A stretch of 64,000 nucleotides of DNA from Ceriagrion tenellum. Lineage: Eukaryota > Arthropoda > Insecta > Odonata > Coenagrionidae. The DNA is taken from the NCBI GenBank assembly GCA_963169105.1, contig OY720640.1, positions 112,826,085 to 112,890,084 of the forward strand, read 5' to 3'. A program made the position numbers and the translations under genes. Below are positions 9,290-21,352 of the stretch, piece by piece. Numbering within the stretch: the stretch's first letter is position 1; every line of letters begins with the position of its first letter. The notes beneath the pieces were generated by a model, which was given only the letters and a program-made list of their open reading frames with translations, had not been told where the DNA came from and did no database searches.

Positions 9290-11585
9290 ATTTGAATGCT
9301 TGCAATTTCTGGAGATATTTGGAGCGTAGATTAGTCGCTATGAAAACCACAGTGAGTTTTTAGCAGAATTTTTCACGACATTCTCTCCAAATAAGATTAA
9401 TGACTGCTCCATTTCATTCAGATTTTCTACTTCTCATTGAAACGGTTTTTCAATACAACGAAACAGTTTTACTTTTTTCTCCTACCGTAGAATTTCAACG
9501 GACTACTCAACTCCTATTGATTACAAAAGCAATCGGGATCTAAATTTTAGACCAGAGTCAACATAATGCCATTGTCCCTGTTTGCTCGTCGCCGCGTCAA
9601 TGCACGGCGTGCCGCTAATCTGCCAGAACTTGGAGAAGTTTTGTAGTAAAGTTATGACAAATACATCAATAGAAAGTCATAGTTATGATAAATAACGAAA
9701 TTTTTATCCCCAACGTTGGTTTCCGGAGTACCTAAAATTTTGTCTCTAATACGCTTAGTTTTGGGAACTTGAATACATTGGGATTCAACGAAGCTCATGG
9801 GATTCCAAGTCTCTAATACCATTTATTCTCCGTTTTCTAATCATCAACAACGATTTCAAAATTTGAATAATATGGAACGTAAGCAAAATTCCCAGGCCAC
9901 TCCTTGCTCCAAGTGCTTGTAAAATATAACGTGACGCAAATTTGACCGATATAAACAAACGGTACGTAGATATTTATACCTACCGATAAACTGAAGTAAT
10001 ATTACAATGGGCGATTACTTCATAGTTCAAAATTTTCAGCTTCATAATATTCTTCCCGAGGTTAATGCCCATCAATAGTTGCATCAAATATTGATGCGAG
10101 TTGAGTTATCTTATATTGCTCAACGTAAGGAAAAGGTAAAGAAATGTGGGTCCGAGATTAGATTGAAAAAGATTTAGCATAATTTTGAGAAAAGTAAAAT
10201 AATTTTTCTAACACCTTTGAGAAAAGTAAGAATAATTCTTCTGACACCTTCTGATGGAAAAGCGAAGTATTTTGAAGGGAAAGCCACAAATAGTTTGAAG
10301 CGTAGCAGAATTCGGGTGTTTCTCCAGGAGGGACCCATAGATGTTAATTACTTCCCAAGCCATTCTACAAGCCTCTTTAGAAGTCGGAAGTTTAAAAGTC
10401 ACGTGACTTAAGACCTGAAGACGCCATCAGGGTGACTCGAGAAACTATTGTCAACAATGGAATCCATGCGGAGGAACGGTCGACAGCTGTTATTCTTCAA
10501 CCCAAACCCCACTGAAAACTTCGGATCTACAAGTAGTCTCCCCAAGGCAAGGTTTTTAAAAAAGTACGTTCACATTCAGCACAAGTTGTGCAAATGAAAC
10601 AATCATTGACTGAAGCTGATTCACGATTCACGTGTGACAATTATACTGGATTTCTCATGGGGAATTAGCGAGTGACACTCCTCTTATAGAAGCTCGAAAC
10701 ATCATATTCTCGACTTTAAGTGGTGACTACTAGTAATATCCAATATAACTACTCATTGTACTTCAAGCATACCCTATATGTGTATTGGTATTTCAAAATA
10801 AAAGGTCATATTTACAGATATGTTGGCAGAACGTTGTTTTCGATGCCATCCATTCAAAATCTTTTGCACGGCGCTCCAACGGGTAGCGTACTGAGCTCAG
10901 TAAAATATCCATCCACCTTTATTAAGTCGAAATACATGCACTCTCTTTATAAACCACAGCGGGAATAATTAATTTACTCAGGTTCGCACCCTGCACTTTC
11001 ATGCTGAGTTAGGGCTAGGATTACCAACTATAGGACCCTGTTGGTTCCAAATGTTGGCCTGCCAACCGAAGAATTTGATTAGGTAGCATTTTGTATCCTG
11101 TTTCCATTAAGTTACCGCAGTTATATAAAATATACTGATTACGTTTCATTTTGGACTTGTTTTCAAACTAAAAAGTCTGGCTAAGACCAATTGTATTCAT
11201 AATAATTCTAAAATTCAGGTTTTTAAAACGATACTTAGTAGTAAACAAACTAAATTAGCGGAAAAGTGTCTATTTTCAAACTAAAAGTGACCTTGTTCCA
11301 TTAATGCCAATCAAAAGAGTGCCTCTCATAGCTCAACAGAAGCTTAGAGAAACATTGTTTCATACAGTGTCTCCGGATTGAATTCCAAAGTTGGTATTCA
11401 ATTAAAAATGCCGAATAGGTCGTTCAAAACAGAAAACAGTATGAACTCTAGAATAAGGGGAAAATAAAGAGAGAAACCCAGAGTCGAGTAACGCTATGGC
11501 TGATGAAAAGTGCCCATGGATTAAAATATTAAATTAATATCCGGCAGTCAAGGCACTGTACTGTAAGTTCTCACATATTTCTTAA
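9290..11585. other. AT-rich sequence, no gene recognised
   Basis: No recognisable coding or RNA feature was found. One short tandem duplication (10185-10249) and several domain-less frames (64-82 codons) are present. Confidence 0.4.
10185..10249 (+). repeat. Tandem duplication, two units of 32-33 bp
   Basis: ttgagaaaagtaaaataatt at 10185 is repeated with changes from 10217, each unit ending in acacct. It is a simple local duplication. Confidence 0.7.
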
Positions 11586-11589
11586 TAAC

Positions 11590-12785
11590 GGCTTACTTAT
11601 TCTAAATCTACATCTACATACTAACCTTCAAGCCGCCGCATGGGTGTGTGGCTGGGGGTGTTAGGTCACCAGTCATGTAAAGATATTAAGTTTTGGGAGG
11701 AGGAATGGTGACGTGTGTTATGGAAGTGTATTTAGTGGAGCACAGTTTCTAATGTGTTTGCTTATTGTGTGGAGCACAGTTTCTAATGTGTTTCTAATGA
11801 GTTTTTGTGAGACAGTGTATCTCTCTTATTTTATCGCTCCCGTCAGACCTTGATATGTAGTGAGGTGTCATGATAATATTCTCTGTGTCGCTCTGAAACA
11901 CACCAGTTTTAATTTCTTAAGCATCATAAGCCTAGCGTGTGGTCTCCGAGTCTCTAAGGGTCTCCACCTTAATCCCTCGTTAAGTTGTGATCCACTAAAT
12001 GATCGCTTGTAGAAATTTTTAACGAATAGTGCTACGTTTTTTGTATTTTAATAATTCTTTTGGTTAAATCTTTATGACCAGTGCCCTAAATGCTCGCGGC
12101 GTATTTGAGATGAGGCCAAACCAGAGCGAAGTAGCATCTATCTTTTACTTTTTCATTCGAGGACCTTCCTATTACACGCTTAAAAAAACCTAGTTTCTTA
12201 AATGCTGTGCCGCATATGTTCTGCAGGTGTGTTCCACATAATACATCATAAGTTAATGTAATTCCAAGATTTTACCCTATCTGAAGATCTTATGTTTACT
12301 TCAATCACAGTAAAGGTAAGGAATTGTGAGGTGATTTTGCCGGCAGTGAACTGTTATGCATTTACTAAGATTTAATTTTAATCCCAACTCCTTGAGCCTT
12401 AAATGAACTTATTGTAATATAATAACAGAACTTATTCTGCAAAGAAGTCCTCGTATTCGCTAACTTCACAGTAGGTAACGGTATCGTCTGCAAATCATTT
12501 TAATGTACTGCTACCTCAATAATTTAGGTCATTTATATAAATAATGAATAAAAGAGGACCAATCACGATTCCTTGCGGAACACCGGATATGACTTCGAAC
12601 ATACCAGAGCTCAAACCATCAATTACTACTTTTTTCCATCAGTGAGGAAGTCCCTAACCCAATTCACTATTTTTCCATTAACTCCGCATGATTGCAATTT
12701 ATATATGAAGTTTGTGTGAGAAACCTTGTCGAGTGCCTTCTTGAAATCAAGGAATATCTCTTCGACTTGCTATTGTTACAAATGG
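11590..12785 (-). mobile_element. 5'-truncated CR1/L2-like LINE, copy 1
   Basis: The minus strand reads a reverse transcriptase tail in broken frames. FLDFKKALDKVSH (motif A) is near 12765-12725. SGVPQGIVIGPLLF is near 12595-12545. An intact FADD is near 12500. Then come NLGITLTYDV, GTHLQNICGTAFKKLGFF, GRSSNEKVKDRCYFALV and KYAASI (about 12275-12080). The 3' untranslated part includes ggtgttaggtcaccag in plus orientation and ends at a tctacatctacat microsatellite near 11600, as expected for this kind of LINE. Several stops are present. Truncation at about 12785 leaves only the end of the reverse transcriptase. Copies 2 and 3 lie at 35.6 and 54.1 kb. Confidence 0.85.
11736..11797 (+). repeat. 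Short tandem duplication inside LINE copy 1
   Basis: gtggagcacagtttctaatg is present twice, about 38 bp apart. The related LINE copy at 35.6 kb has only one gtggagc block, so the duplication happened after insertion or in this sublineage. Confidence 0.7.
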
Positions 12786-13430
12786 AAAATATTCTCACTA
12801 TTACTAATGTTTTAATACCACAAGATAGAGCTTAATACCTTGAAAAATACCCACGCTATCCAATAGTTACAAGCTTAATAGTGCTACAGCAAGTCTCTTT
12901 GTTTTATACAATCTAAATAGTGGGAAAAATTCACAGAATTATGCGTGGAGTATGAATATAATATGACAAGCAAGAAGCAAGGTATTTGTTGGAAAAAGAG
13001 GCGCGTTCCAATATTCATCACTTAGCAGGAATCACCTGATTGAGAGTTCGTATTCAGAACAAATACTCTCCGGGAACCCAAATGCCACGTAAAAATTTAG
13101 GGAACACTGAGCGAGGTAACAAGCAGAAGGGATGAGGGTTAAAAAAGGAGAAAAAGGGGAAGCGTCGAACAGATATCGCTCAAATTGGCGTTTACATTCG
13201 GCATCTTTGAGAGACGGGGAAGTGAGCTTTTGTCAAAAGTCGTATTAAAAAAAACAGTAGGCGGAAGAAAGGAGGAGGAAGTCTTCGGGGGAGAGAAACG
13301 AATGAAGGAATCGGTTTATTCATGAAACAGAAGTTTGAGTGTAGGAAGAGGCTAAGTAGGGTTGAAATGTCGAGGAGAGGTGGGGAGAGAAAGAGGGTGA
13401 TTTGGATATCCCGAGGTTTCGAAAAATAGT
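12786..13430. other. Purine-rich sequence, no gene recognised
   Basis: From about 13100 the plus strand is strongly purine-rich with repeated gga and gaa tracts. No coding feature was recognised. Confidence 0.4.
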
Positions 13431-13439
13431 CCCAAATTT

Positions 13440-13860
13440 CACTTCTCCCACTCCGATAACCTTCGGCTCACTTCTCCTGGATGCCTTCCCGCTCCCACTG
13501 TTTGTCTTTCCTCACAACCCCCCACCCACCCATCCCCCCGTGCAAGAAAAACAGATATCAATATTCCGCTGAGCACGAGGCATGAATTCCGCCTTACAAA
13601 ATTCATGCCAATGATTCGAAGAAAACCCCCAAACTCCCCGTTTTCCTTCGACGGCACTGCCCCCCCCTACCCCATGAACTATCGGCTAACCTTCCACCAA
13701 CAGGGCGGGGGTGAGGGGGTGGGTGAGGTCCCCGCAATTCCAACTCCCCTTTTCTCCACCAATCCACCCTTCGCCTTCCGAGACTGCTATTTTATATCAT
13801 TCACTCGCCATGCTGCACAGCTATTCGATGATGCGATGCATCGAGTGAGGTAGGAGACAT
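13440..13860. other. GC-richer, pyrimidine-rich island
   Basis: Cytosine-rich tracts such as ccccccaccc-like runs alternate with a short guanine-rich block. Overlapping frames at 13439-13657 (minus) and 13605-13853 (plus) look like low complexity. The function is unknown. Confidence 0.3.
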
Positions 13861-14960
13861 CACCTGAGGTAAACGACAGAAAGCAATGTGGTACGATATA
13901 CGATGTGCTATGCCAAGCCATATACAATGTTTTTATTTCAATGGAAGTAGAATCAATTAGATAAGAAAAGTAACGCGATTAAATTTGACACACAATCTCA
14001 CTGTATTATTAAAAAAAACTTGGCGTGGCAGGGCGATCGGTGATAAGCAATGCAACAATATGTGAATTATAATGTTCCTTGTGATAAACCAAATTTTGGT
14101 GATGACTCTATTTTGGGATCTAATGCGAAATTTGACAATGTATTCAGTCATATCCCCATGGTTGCGATGCATAAGTGTTATATCCAATAAACTGATATCC
14201 AACGATTTGCTATATTGTTTCATATCCGGGATGCATTGATATGGATTGGATGCATCGAATGAGTGTTGATAAGCTTCTCATTATTTGAAAAAGCGATAGC
14301 TCGCTTGGCTCGAGTATAATATAAAGGGTAGACTCGTGATAACGAGTCTTACTTAACCACTCAATGTCGATATTTTATTATCTTCAAGGTATACCTATGT
14401 TTTCCTGTGTATATTTCGATGGAATACGATACTCGCTAAAGAATAAGAGTATTTTATTACTCAACGGTTTTGGTCAAATGGTGTGTACAAATGTCAATGA
14501 GCTTAATGCAGCCTCAAAGACCACAACCCTGTGTGGTGACCACCTTCCATGAAAGAGATGCATTTCTGGCATTTAACACAAAGTGTTTTCAAAAGCATAC
14601 ATACAGATAACAAAGATGATTTCATGTAAGCCAAATTGTGAACAAGAAAATTAGAGACAATAGCTATAATTCATCTTGCTTCAATTTGTATAATACTCAA
14701 ATTATTACAAGTTATAACAAAGGTACATGTACTTACATTACAGATCTAGAATGAAATATCAATATTGTTATTTGCCAATATCAATTTCGACGAAAATTTC
14801 AAAATTTTCTTTTATTTTTTTGTAATGGATTCAGGTAATTCGTTAAATACTTTAGGATGCAAATATACAGAGGACATTGTAAACAACGTGAGGGCAGCGA
14901 CATGCATCACACGAGTAATACATCGAGTCTCAACATTTCTTGAGCAAGATTAAATTTTAT
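13861..14960. other. AT-rich sequence, no gene recognised
   Basis: Only domain-less short frames occur. A small hairpin, gactcgtgataacgagtc, lies near 14331-14348. Confidence 0.4.
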
Positions 14961-14989
14961 AAAGGATGCGATATTGGAGTTTGAATATC

Positions 14990-15420
14990 GCACCGCTCTA
15001 CTCACATCGTCATTTCCCCCATCCATATATCTTCCCACCCATACCATCACTTCGCCAATCCAGCTCGCTTCTTTTCTTATCTCGGGTTCCGCGGAGGAAT
15101 CCCAGATATTTTAAAGCACCTTCCACCTTCACTGGGGTGGAATGGGGTAGGAGCGAAAAAATATCCACTCGATGCAAATTTTCGCCGACGTTCCAGAGAT
15201 CATATTTCTCCCCTTCTCCAAGACAAAAGCAGTTTTCTTACATCTCTGGGCGTGTGGATCTCCTGCATTCCTCACTCTCTCCAGAATAAGGGGAAACCGC
15301 ACCCGGGTGAGAAGCATCTCTTTTTTCCTTCTCATTGTTTTCTCAAGGATCTTCGAGTTTTTTTTTCACCGCTTCTCGCGGCATCTATCCGAATCCTCAC
15401 GAACTCGTACGGATTTTCTT
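14990..15420. other. Moderately GC-richer island
   Basis: Pyrimidine-rich sequence with several overlapping frames on both strands (14966-15450). Frames open in three phases at once indicate composition, not coding. Confidence 0.3.
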
Positions 15421-17545
15421 TCTTGCAAATTCGTTAAAATTGTGCAGTAATTCATCCAAGCTCACAGTCCATACAGTGATGAGCAGGGATGTTTTTAGCG
15501 CCAATCGATCGTCGGCAAAGCAAACTACCCTGTTGGAAACTAATATCTTAATACTATGATTATAATATCTTATCATTTCCATGGCAATCAGATCTCAAAA
15601 TAATTTTAACTCAACTAAATATAAATGAAGATTTGTCCATGGGCGCGATAAAGGTTTATCACCGTAAAATGACTTTTAATTCGTTGCAATGGCAGAAAAT
15701 ATTATCAAAACACAGCGATCGCATGCATCCCTATCAGTTTAAAGGGGTATTTCAAAGCGCACACGTTACACCAAATAGAAGCTAGTTTTCTAATATCAGT
15801 ACAGTAGTAGGCCGCATTTTTGTTCATTTCCCTTCATGTGTTGGGACGGTGCTACTGACTGGATCAAGCCCAGTGATTCTATAAATCGTGAATCCTGATA
15901 CCGCCAAGGTTTTTCCACACTATTTGACGCGGCGGAGCGAATGTCACAAGTATACGTCAGTTAGAGCTCATGTGTTACCTGTCCCATTTTCCTATTCGTC
16001 AAATACTGCAAATGTTCAAAGCTTTGACGCCAACGTCCAGGAGTTGGAATATCTATCGCCACTGTGTGTGTTCTGGCTTGGTAAATGGCATAACCATGCG
16101 TAATCTCTCGATATATTGATTCTAACTGAAATTCCGTCTGGTACAAGTAGAATTGGTTCTCCCCTCATGCCGTCATTGAGGCTCATTATTCTTAATCCTA
16201 GTAATTCATACACTATTTACATGTCAAATGATTTCATTTAATAGAATAATGCCAAATGGGGCAAGTTGTCAAACTAAGAGTAAGAAAAGTTTCCTTTGAT
16301 TCATACTAGTAATCAAAGATTGTTTTGGAATAATACCTCGTACTTCTACTAGTTAGGTGGCATTCATTAGGTTGAGGATTAAAAACGACGAAATGCAAAA
16401 TTACAAGAGTAAGACGACGAGTTTTTACCATAACGGATATTAAAAGGACAATCACGAATGCTACATTACTCAATATAGGTTTGATAGAGTTCGAAAACGG
16501 TATTTATTACGGATATAACCAAAAACCTATGAAAACCTAACCAATGAAATGATATCTATTTGAACCCTTAGTTTTCATTTTTGGCATATAAGTGAGGATT
16601 TACGAAGTTGAACTTTATTTACTAACAATCAGGTATCCTCTTCTATGATGATATTTCAAGTGCAGCCTAGTCATTAAAAGCAATCAAGCTACTTGATGCA
16701 TTGGTCAGTCACTATTAATGGAACAGTAATTACATCTCAAACGAATTCATCTTTCACAAAACTTTGATAGGAGAGAATTAACAGTTACATAGCCATGAAC
16801 ACTGACAACGCCCAACAAACATTTCTACTTGAATTGGCTATGTATAGCCAGTGATTGCATTTATTTGATACCCTCCTCTTTTACGATTTTTGGGTAAAAT
16901 TTTAACGCTGACTCCATAATTTAAACATTTTCTCCGGTTGGAGCAATAGGGTGTTAAATCATTTTTTTGAAATCCTAGTAGCAAAAAAGCTCATGACATG
17001 CAACTATGGATGTTCAAAAGTATTCCAATGTTTAATTTTTTTCTTTGATTCGGTACAAAATTTTAATGAAATCTGCAACATGACAAGAAATTATCGTCTA
17101 AAGAGCTCTTAAGTCCACTGCAACAAAAAGGCATGTTTGCGAGACACTTACTCGGCTGAAATTCAACTCAATAGATCAGTCAAAATATAGTTGCTTTTAC
17201 ACATTTCTCTCTTGTATTTTAGTGACATTAAAAATTAATATTACGCCGCTGAACGGTATTTTCATTTCCGATCAGCAGAGTTTTCTTAAATTCTCGGTGA
17301 AAGTTCTATTATTCCTGAATTAATTTTCCTCTTCAAATCAGCTGCGAGCCAAAACTTCCCATAAACATCGGAAACGAAGGATTCCAATCCGCCTGAATTT
17401 TAGCAGGTTTGCCAAAACCTTTCCAATCTTGGTCTACAAAAAAACTTGACGACCCTCATTTCCCCCTTGGGCAAGTTGCGAAACTTTATCCGACCGTTTC
17501 CTTTCTTTCTTTTCCTTGCGAACCCTTAACAAAACTTCCTCCGAC
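15421..17545. other. AT-rich sequence, no gene recognised
   Basis: No feature was supported on either strand. Frames around 15888-16213 overlap on both strands and have no domain. Confidence 0.4.
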
Positions 17546-17549
17546 CCGC

Positions 17550-17880
17550 CTCCTCCCCAAGCGCCACGACCAATGGTAGTGACTCCATCAAACATTCCGC
17601 ATGGCCTTAACCGGAGGGCTCCTAATTATTCATCCCCGACTCCGGGAGAAGGAGAGAGAGAGAGGCTGGGCTGAGGGAATCGTCCGGGAGGGAGGTACGG
17701 CGGTCGAGAAGGACAACGGCGGAGGGTGTATGGCGAGGGGAGTCGGAAAAGTTTGAAAAGCGGAATGGTGTCCCCAAGTGCGGCCGGCGAGGAGGCAGAA
17801 ACGTTGGACTTGGCAAAGAACCGACCGCCACGACGGAAGGGCGTGGTGCAGTGAGAAAAGTAGAGGGTGCACGTGGTACG
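17550..17880. other. GC-richer purine-rich island
   Basis: A gagagagagaga-type tract is followed by cgg-rich sequence. Three overlapping minus-strand frames (17622-17997) are serine- and proline-rich low complexity, as expected for the reverse of a purine-rich tract. Confidence 0.3.
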
Positions 17881-19680
17881 AAAGTTTACCAGTAAGGAAT
17901 TATATATTATATTGAAATTCAACTCCACTAATCGATTGTTTAAGCATTTAAGGGAGGAAAACTTAAGAGAACGTGTGTTTTTATAATGTTTTGGCAAAGG
18001 ATCTCATTATGAGGGAATAAAAATATTGGCGAAAATATCATGTCTTATTTCAATATTTGGCATAATGTTACTGCCGAATAGGATAAACATAACAAAATAT
18101 GAAGTTTTTTTTCAGATCATTATCCTTAACGTGGAATAACTTCAAAATCGCATGGTATTGTTGAAGATGTAAATGAGTATTTAGATAGGGGGAGTCGTTG
18201 GAAAAGTTGAGCCGTAACGTCTTGGATTCTAGCGCGGCCAGCAAGGCAAGCGGCGGTCTTGGACGAGTCAGAAAGCCCCCTATGCGACCTACGTCTCAAT
18301 ATCACACAAAATATAAATTTCGATACAAGGGCCTGAGAATGCTAATTGACCACATCGAAAAACGGCGCATGATCGTGTGCTGGTCAGCGCGTCACATTTC
18401 TATCGATTATCACTCTTATTGTAGGAAAGCACACATTATTTTTCCCCAGACTACAACCTTAAGGCAGTGGAAGGACTTTCTGGCTCCAATGACCCCCAAC
18501 AGCTGGAAAAGTGCATCAAAGGCAAATAAGTCGAAGGGTAGGAGCCAGTGAAAAAGGTAGTAATGAGGTTACGGAGGAAACACTGCTGGGGAGAGTTACA
18601 GGAATATTCCCCCAACTTTCAATATCCCCGAATACGGTAGGCATTCTTTCGTTATTGGGTTCTGACTAGTACGTATTGCTAAGTAGGGCGTCATTCTAGG
18701 CAGTGTGGGAGACTAGGTAATGTAGTCATCATCACACGAAATTGTTGAGCGTCAACATCATCAGATAATACAAGAATTAAGGCAGAGGAGACGTCAAGAA
18801 GAAGAGAAAATTAGCGGCAAAAATAGTGACTTGGGATATTAATTCAATAAAGAGCGCAAGTTAAGTTGAAAACAACAGTAAATAGAATCAAGAAAAATAG
18901 ATGGCAAGAAGATGGACAAAGTAAGATGCTAGGTATTAGTGGACTATTCGAGAGAGAGAGAGAGATGGCTCTCTCTCCAGCATAGTTTAAGTGATGAGGA
19001 TAACAGTCAACAAAGAGTAGCTATGGAATGAAAACCAAAGTTGGGAAATAGTAGAGCACACACAGAATAGGTGAGCGTTAGGATAGTACAGGTTTAATTT
19101 AAATACAAGCATCATTTTTTTGTGGCTGGATATGAATCCGGGGTAGAATGACGTGGGTGGCAAGGAGAAACCAGACTTAGATATATTCAGAGAAGACTCC
19201 GATAATGAAGAGCCATTTGAGATTGAGAATAGGAATGCGGTGGTGTGGATAGGATTGTTGAAACAGAAGTGGACGAGTTTCGAAGCGGAAAGATATGATC
19301 ACGGCGAGAGGGTACTTCAATTTGCCAGTAAACACAAATTGGCAATAATAGTTCCTTAATTTTACATCATATAAGACGCAAATACGCAATGAAGACAGGC
19401 ACAAAAATATATTAAACAGATAAGGCATATTATGTTAATGCAGAAGTTTAAGAAAAGTATCAGATAATATAGAAATTTTCCAAGGGTGGATTTTGTCATG
19501 ATCGTTTTTATATCTGTTAATTGATTGAATTACGTTATTTATAGTCATTTCTCTTCAAATATCAATTTTCAAATGCTGAATAACCTGCGTTAGGAACCTA
19601 GTACTTTGCACCACCAGAAAAATGAAACAATTCAAGGTGACCTCTCATTATCATGGGAATCAATTCTAACTCACGATAAC
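17881..19680. other. AT-rich sequence, no gene recognised
   Basis: The 117-codon frame at 18198-18551 has no domain I recognise. A short GA microsatellite with an adjoining ctctctc complement lies at 18950-18978 and could fold into a hairpin. Confidence 0.4.
18950..18978. repeat. GA microsatellite with adjacent complementary CT tract
   Basis: About eight GA units are followed by tgg and then ctctctcc. This makes a simple hairpin-capable microsatellite. Confidence 0.7.
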
Positions 19681-19684
19681 ACAT

Positions 19685-19800
19685 AAATTCCAAGCATTCA
19701 GTAGCTGGCTAATGGAGGAATTGTATTCAAAAGACCCGGGTTCGTATCTTGAAAGTGGTGTATATTTTTCAGTGCAAGTTTGTTGATGCTTTTCTATGAG
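19685..19800 (+). mobile_element. Possible tRNA-derived SINE-like fragment
   Basis: TGGCTAATGG (19706-19715) resembles a box A lacking one base. GGGTTCGTATCTT (19738-19750) resembles a box B at a suitable distance. The acceptor stem cannot be closed, so a tRNA gene is not supported. The 3' boundary is a guess. Confidence 0.4.
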
Positions 19801-20029
19801 AGGGAGATGCTCATCGATAGGAAAACGTATTTTGTTTAGTGAAACTACCAAGAAAATGTAAAAATAAATATTATGATCATTTTTATGAGAGCAAAAGAAT
19901 ACAACTCTGTCCGTGGAATCGGGCAGCAAATTCAGGTTCTTTCCCTGTTCTTCTGCCTCCCTCTGCGGTTTCGTTAAGATTAAGCTTACGGTAACGCCGA
20001 GTTTCCATTGAATCATCGTGCCTTCCTCG

Positions 20030-20570
20030 TATAGTTCCTTCCCTTGCAAACCTATGAAGCCACACATTCATAAAGGCGCTACCGGCTTTATTTGTCGTCC
20101 GTTGTCCCCGATAACTGCTTGGTCGATGCGAAGCAACATCTCATTGTCCGGTTCGAACCATGCTGACCACGCAAATCGACAAAGGAATGTAGTTGTTGTG
20201 AGGGAAGGGGAGAGTGCGGCTTCCTTTGTTGTTTTGCCTCTCCCTCTCACCGCATCAGCTTCCTTCTCCCACTATCATCACAATATCCTTCCACTGCTCC
20301 GCTGTTGGCACCGCACTTCCCCGCACCTTTTCCTCGGCTTGGGCGCGGGAATTTGGGCGGGCGGCTGACGTGTCCGATCCCCCGAGGGAAGAGGACCGCC
20401 TCCGCATGAAATGTGAATGGAGGGAGACTCGATTTGAGCGGAGGGGAAGCGGAAGAGAAGGGGAGGATGGGGCGTTCCCCTCTTCGAGCGGCTCTGGGAA
20501 AGGAGCAGCGGGTGGGTGTTGGAACGGTACAGCGTGGAGAGCGTTGAAAGCAAGGTAACCGAGAGAAGAG
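20030..20570. other. GC- and CpG-richer island
   Basis: This is one of the GC-richer parts of the window. Frames are open on both strands (20018-20368 and 20214-20558 plus, 20278-20553 minus), arginine-, serine- and glycine-rich, and without domains. It may be a promoter or enhancer of a gene outside the window. Confidence 0.35.
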
Positions 20571-20950
20571 GGGGGGAAAGGGCTAAAACAGGGAAAATTG
20601 AGACTAAAGTAAGGCGACCAGTGACATGGACACTAGGAATAAGGAGAAAAGTTACATTTCATTACTAACTATATTGTAAAATAGCACCTCGATAGAACTT
20701 GTAGGGACGCTTCAGCCGAGAGAATACACAGTTGTGGGAATGTGCCACAAAGTAGCTTCACCACAGACACGCCAAATAATGATTGGTATACAATTCTTCA
20801 CTCGCAGCCATGAAGTGAAAAGAATAACGTGATAGCCATCAAACACCAGCGCTATATTACAATGCCCCGAATAAGAAATATCTTATTACCTTTATCGAAA
20901 TAAGCGTTCGTAATGCTGCCTTCCTCGTGGAACCCTACTGCTATGGTATT

Positions 20951-21352
20951 CGCCTAGCGTGATCATATGATCACGCGTAACATTTCTTCTAAATATTATT
21001 ATTATTTATGAAAAATTTAAAACGATATTAATCTATAGGGTAAATCGTAGTATTTTTAGCACATTTACTGAAATGTATCAGAATTTGAAGAAAAATGCAC
21101 TTGTACTATGTAGTAAATTAAAGTCATGCATTCACGCGAAGCAGTTCAGGGTAGGCCACCACTTTGACAATGCTGTGTATCAAAAACATTCAGTTGAATT
21201 AACTTAATATTTCGTCTTTCAGATGATAAATATATCAAAATATTGTTACCAAAACTGCATTACGAAAATTTGAGAAATACGGAAAGGAGGGCTATGAAGA
21301 GCAAGAAATGTTTGCTGTGATCATACGAACACGCTAGGCGCTAAATGGTTAA
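20951..21352. mobile_element. Miniature element with piggyBac-like right end
   Basis: The right end, read inward on the minus strand from 21352, is TTAACCATTTAGCGCCTAGC followed by gtgttcgtatgatcac. The left end (20951-20974) reads cgcctagcgtgatcatatga then tcac. About 21 of 24 positions match in inverted orientation. TTAA is kept only at the right. The interior is AT-rich and has no transposase. Confidence 0.55.

Noticed and set aside
18198..18551. 117-codon plus-strand frame
   Set aside because: No motif, no exon signals and no similarity I recognise.
19666..20067. 133-codon minus-strand frame
   Set aside because: No domain; it overlaps a SINE-like head and other frames in different phases.
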